From Hydractinia symbiolongicarpus (Eukaryota > Cnidaria > Hydrozoa > Anthoathecata > Hydractiniidae), in contig NC_079876.1 of the NCBI RefSeq assembly GCF_029227915.1, forward strand, positions 8,806,001 to 8,870,000: 64,000 nucleotides of DNA, given 5' to 3'. The notes under the pieces were generated by a model. It searched no databases. It saw only the letters and a program-made list of their open reading frames with translations, and was not told the DNA's origin. The first letter of the stretch is position 1. Every line of letters starts with the position of its first letter. Position numbers and translations under genes: made by a program. Of the stretch, positions 63,701 to 64,000 are shown one piece after another.

Positions 63701-63971
63701 TCGAATGTATACAAAGAAAGTACCCAGTGAGTAAACTCATTTCCAGAACGATTATTTAAATTATTTTTTCACCACTAAAACGCATAAGACTTGTAGTTTT
63801 TAAAAATGTTTTCATTTTTGATGAGACGCTGAAAAAAAGAAGTTTAATCGCCGGCAAACGAAAACCTGCGATTTCCCGTAAATCCCGGCTTGGCCCGTAT
63901 AGTCAAAAGTATACAAAGAAAGTACCCAGGGAGTAAACTCATTTTCCGAACGATTTTTTAAATTATTTTTT
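60731..63971. repeat. Right-hand divergent part of the array
   Basis: Many monomers here carry private changes: 'aaacacatgag' and 'aaaacgttttc' (about 60.75 kb), 'gagtactcag' absent elsewhere (61.7 kb), 'ttttaaagaatg' (61.77 kb), 'gtattgttaaaag' (62.48 kb), 'agaccagcg' (62.65 kb), 'cttgtattattc' (63.19 kb) and 'gtactctgcc' (63.48 kb). D-type monomers with 'gtcgaatg' are frequent. No multi-monomer block of this stretch was seen repeated exactly elsewhere. It is less homogenised than the middle of the window. Confidence 0.8.
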
Positions 63972-64000
63972 CAGCACTAGAACGCATGAGACTTGTAGTT
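63972..64000. repeat. Partial monomer at the window edge
   Basis: The first 29 bases of a monomer of the 'cagcacta' kind are present, with 'agaacgcatg' in place of 'aaaacgcatg'. The cut is made by the window limit, not by a biological end. Confidence 0.9.

Larger units (their letters stand above)
1..64000. repeat. Satellite DNA array, ~203 bp monomer, about 315 head-to-tail copies
   Basis: The same landmarks recur every 200-206 bp from end to end: 'caccactaaa', 'gacttgtagt', 'gccggcaaac', 'gtatac' and 'aaactcattt'. All copies lie in one orientation. The window starts just before the 'accactaaac' at position 11 and ends 29 bases into a new monomer at 63972, so the array is longer than the window. 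No non-satellite sequence interrupts it; the largest irregularity is a 78 bp partial duplication near 21.6 kb. Subtypes differ by about 5% or more, while blocks of several monomers are copied almost unchanged, so this is a higher-order satellite. Such arrays are usually heterochromatic and often centromeric or pericentromeric in eukaryotes. The location and species here are inference only, and I do not recognise the family by name. Confidence 0.99.

Noticed and set aside
1-64000. CRISPR array or other prokaryotic repeat-spacer locus
   Set aside because: Units are ~203 bp and contiguous, with no alternation of short constant repeats and unique spacers, and no cas-like genes.
1-64000. Embedded transposon, telomeric repeat, rRNA or tRNA gene inside the array
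   Set aside because: No stretch longer than 78 bp departs from the monomer pattern, and no telomere-like short repeat or RNA gene motif was seen.

Overview
The whole 64 kb window is one uninterrupted satellite DNA array. A single monomer family of about 203 bp (typically 200-206 bp) repeats head-to-tail about 315 times, always in the same orientation. I found no unique sequence, gene, RNA gene, transposon, CRISPR or inverted segment, and the array runs off both ends of the window. Long homogeneous satellite of this kind is typical of centromeric, pericentromeric or subtelomeric heterochromatin in a eukaryote. The sequence does not let me name the species or kingdom. A typical monomer is about 37% GC, with A/T-tract-rich parts around a roughly 50 bp core of about 60% GC. 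CpG is not depleted (12 per monomer against about 7 expected from composition).

Monomers fall into recurring subtypes, lettered here by their diagnostic bases. A: 'ggactcggcccg' with 'tttcacg', often opening 'aagacgtat'. A': the same with 'tttcccg', opening 'aaacgtatgag'. B: 'taaaaatgatttc', 'ctcggtccg', 'caaggaaag', 'cagtgag'. C: 'ccctactctgcccg'. D: 'caagaatg', 'gggcttggcacg', 'ccctgtgag'. E: 'cttggttcg' or 'ctaggttcg', usually with 'cgcacaag' and a long T run. F: 'tcctggactcgg' after 'aaattactttttc'. G: 'cttggcccg'. H: 'aaaagcag' with a shortened 'ccctaaatccc' or 'ccttaaatccc'. P2: a B-like 5' half with 'cgccagc' and an A-like 3' half. A' and B differ at about 11 of 203 positions.

Layout. 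1-4259: the most divergent part, with 'gatgggacg' monomers and H-G dimers. 4260-6283: a ten-monomer block reused at 6892-8916. 6892-15823 and 15824-25232: a tandem superduplication of 44 and 46 monomers whose length difference is fully explained by three identifiable events. 25233-28275: a connecting segment with a repeated 858 bp block. 28276-37604 and 37605-47342: a second tandem superduplication of 46 and 48 monomers. 45574-48656: a 1,014 bp five-monomer unit, three times. 48657-55257: mixed monomers and a 2.2/2.6 kb duplication. 55258-60730: another mixed part holding a recent five-monomer duplication. 60731-64000: more divergent monomers.

The structure is a nested higher-order repeat hierarchy: monomer, A/B-type dimers, five-monomer units of about 1,014 bp, blocks of 7-13 monomers, and superunits of 44-48 monomers. 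Copies of high-order blocks are nearly identical while neighbouring monomers differ by 5% or more. This is the known signature of repeated unequal exchange or amplification. Several chimeric monomers and one out-of-register 78 bp duplication record individual exchange points. Nothing here supports protein-coding function.
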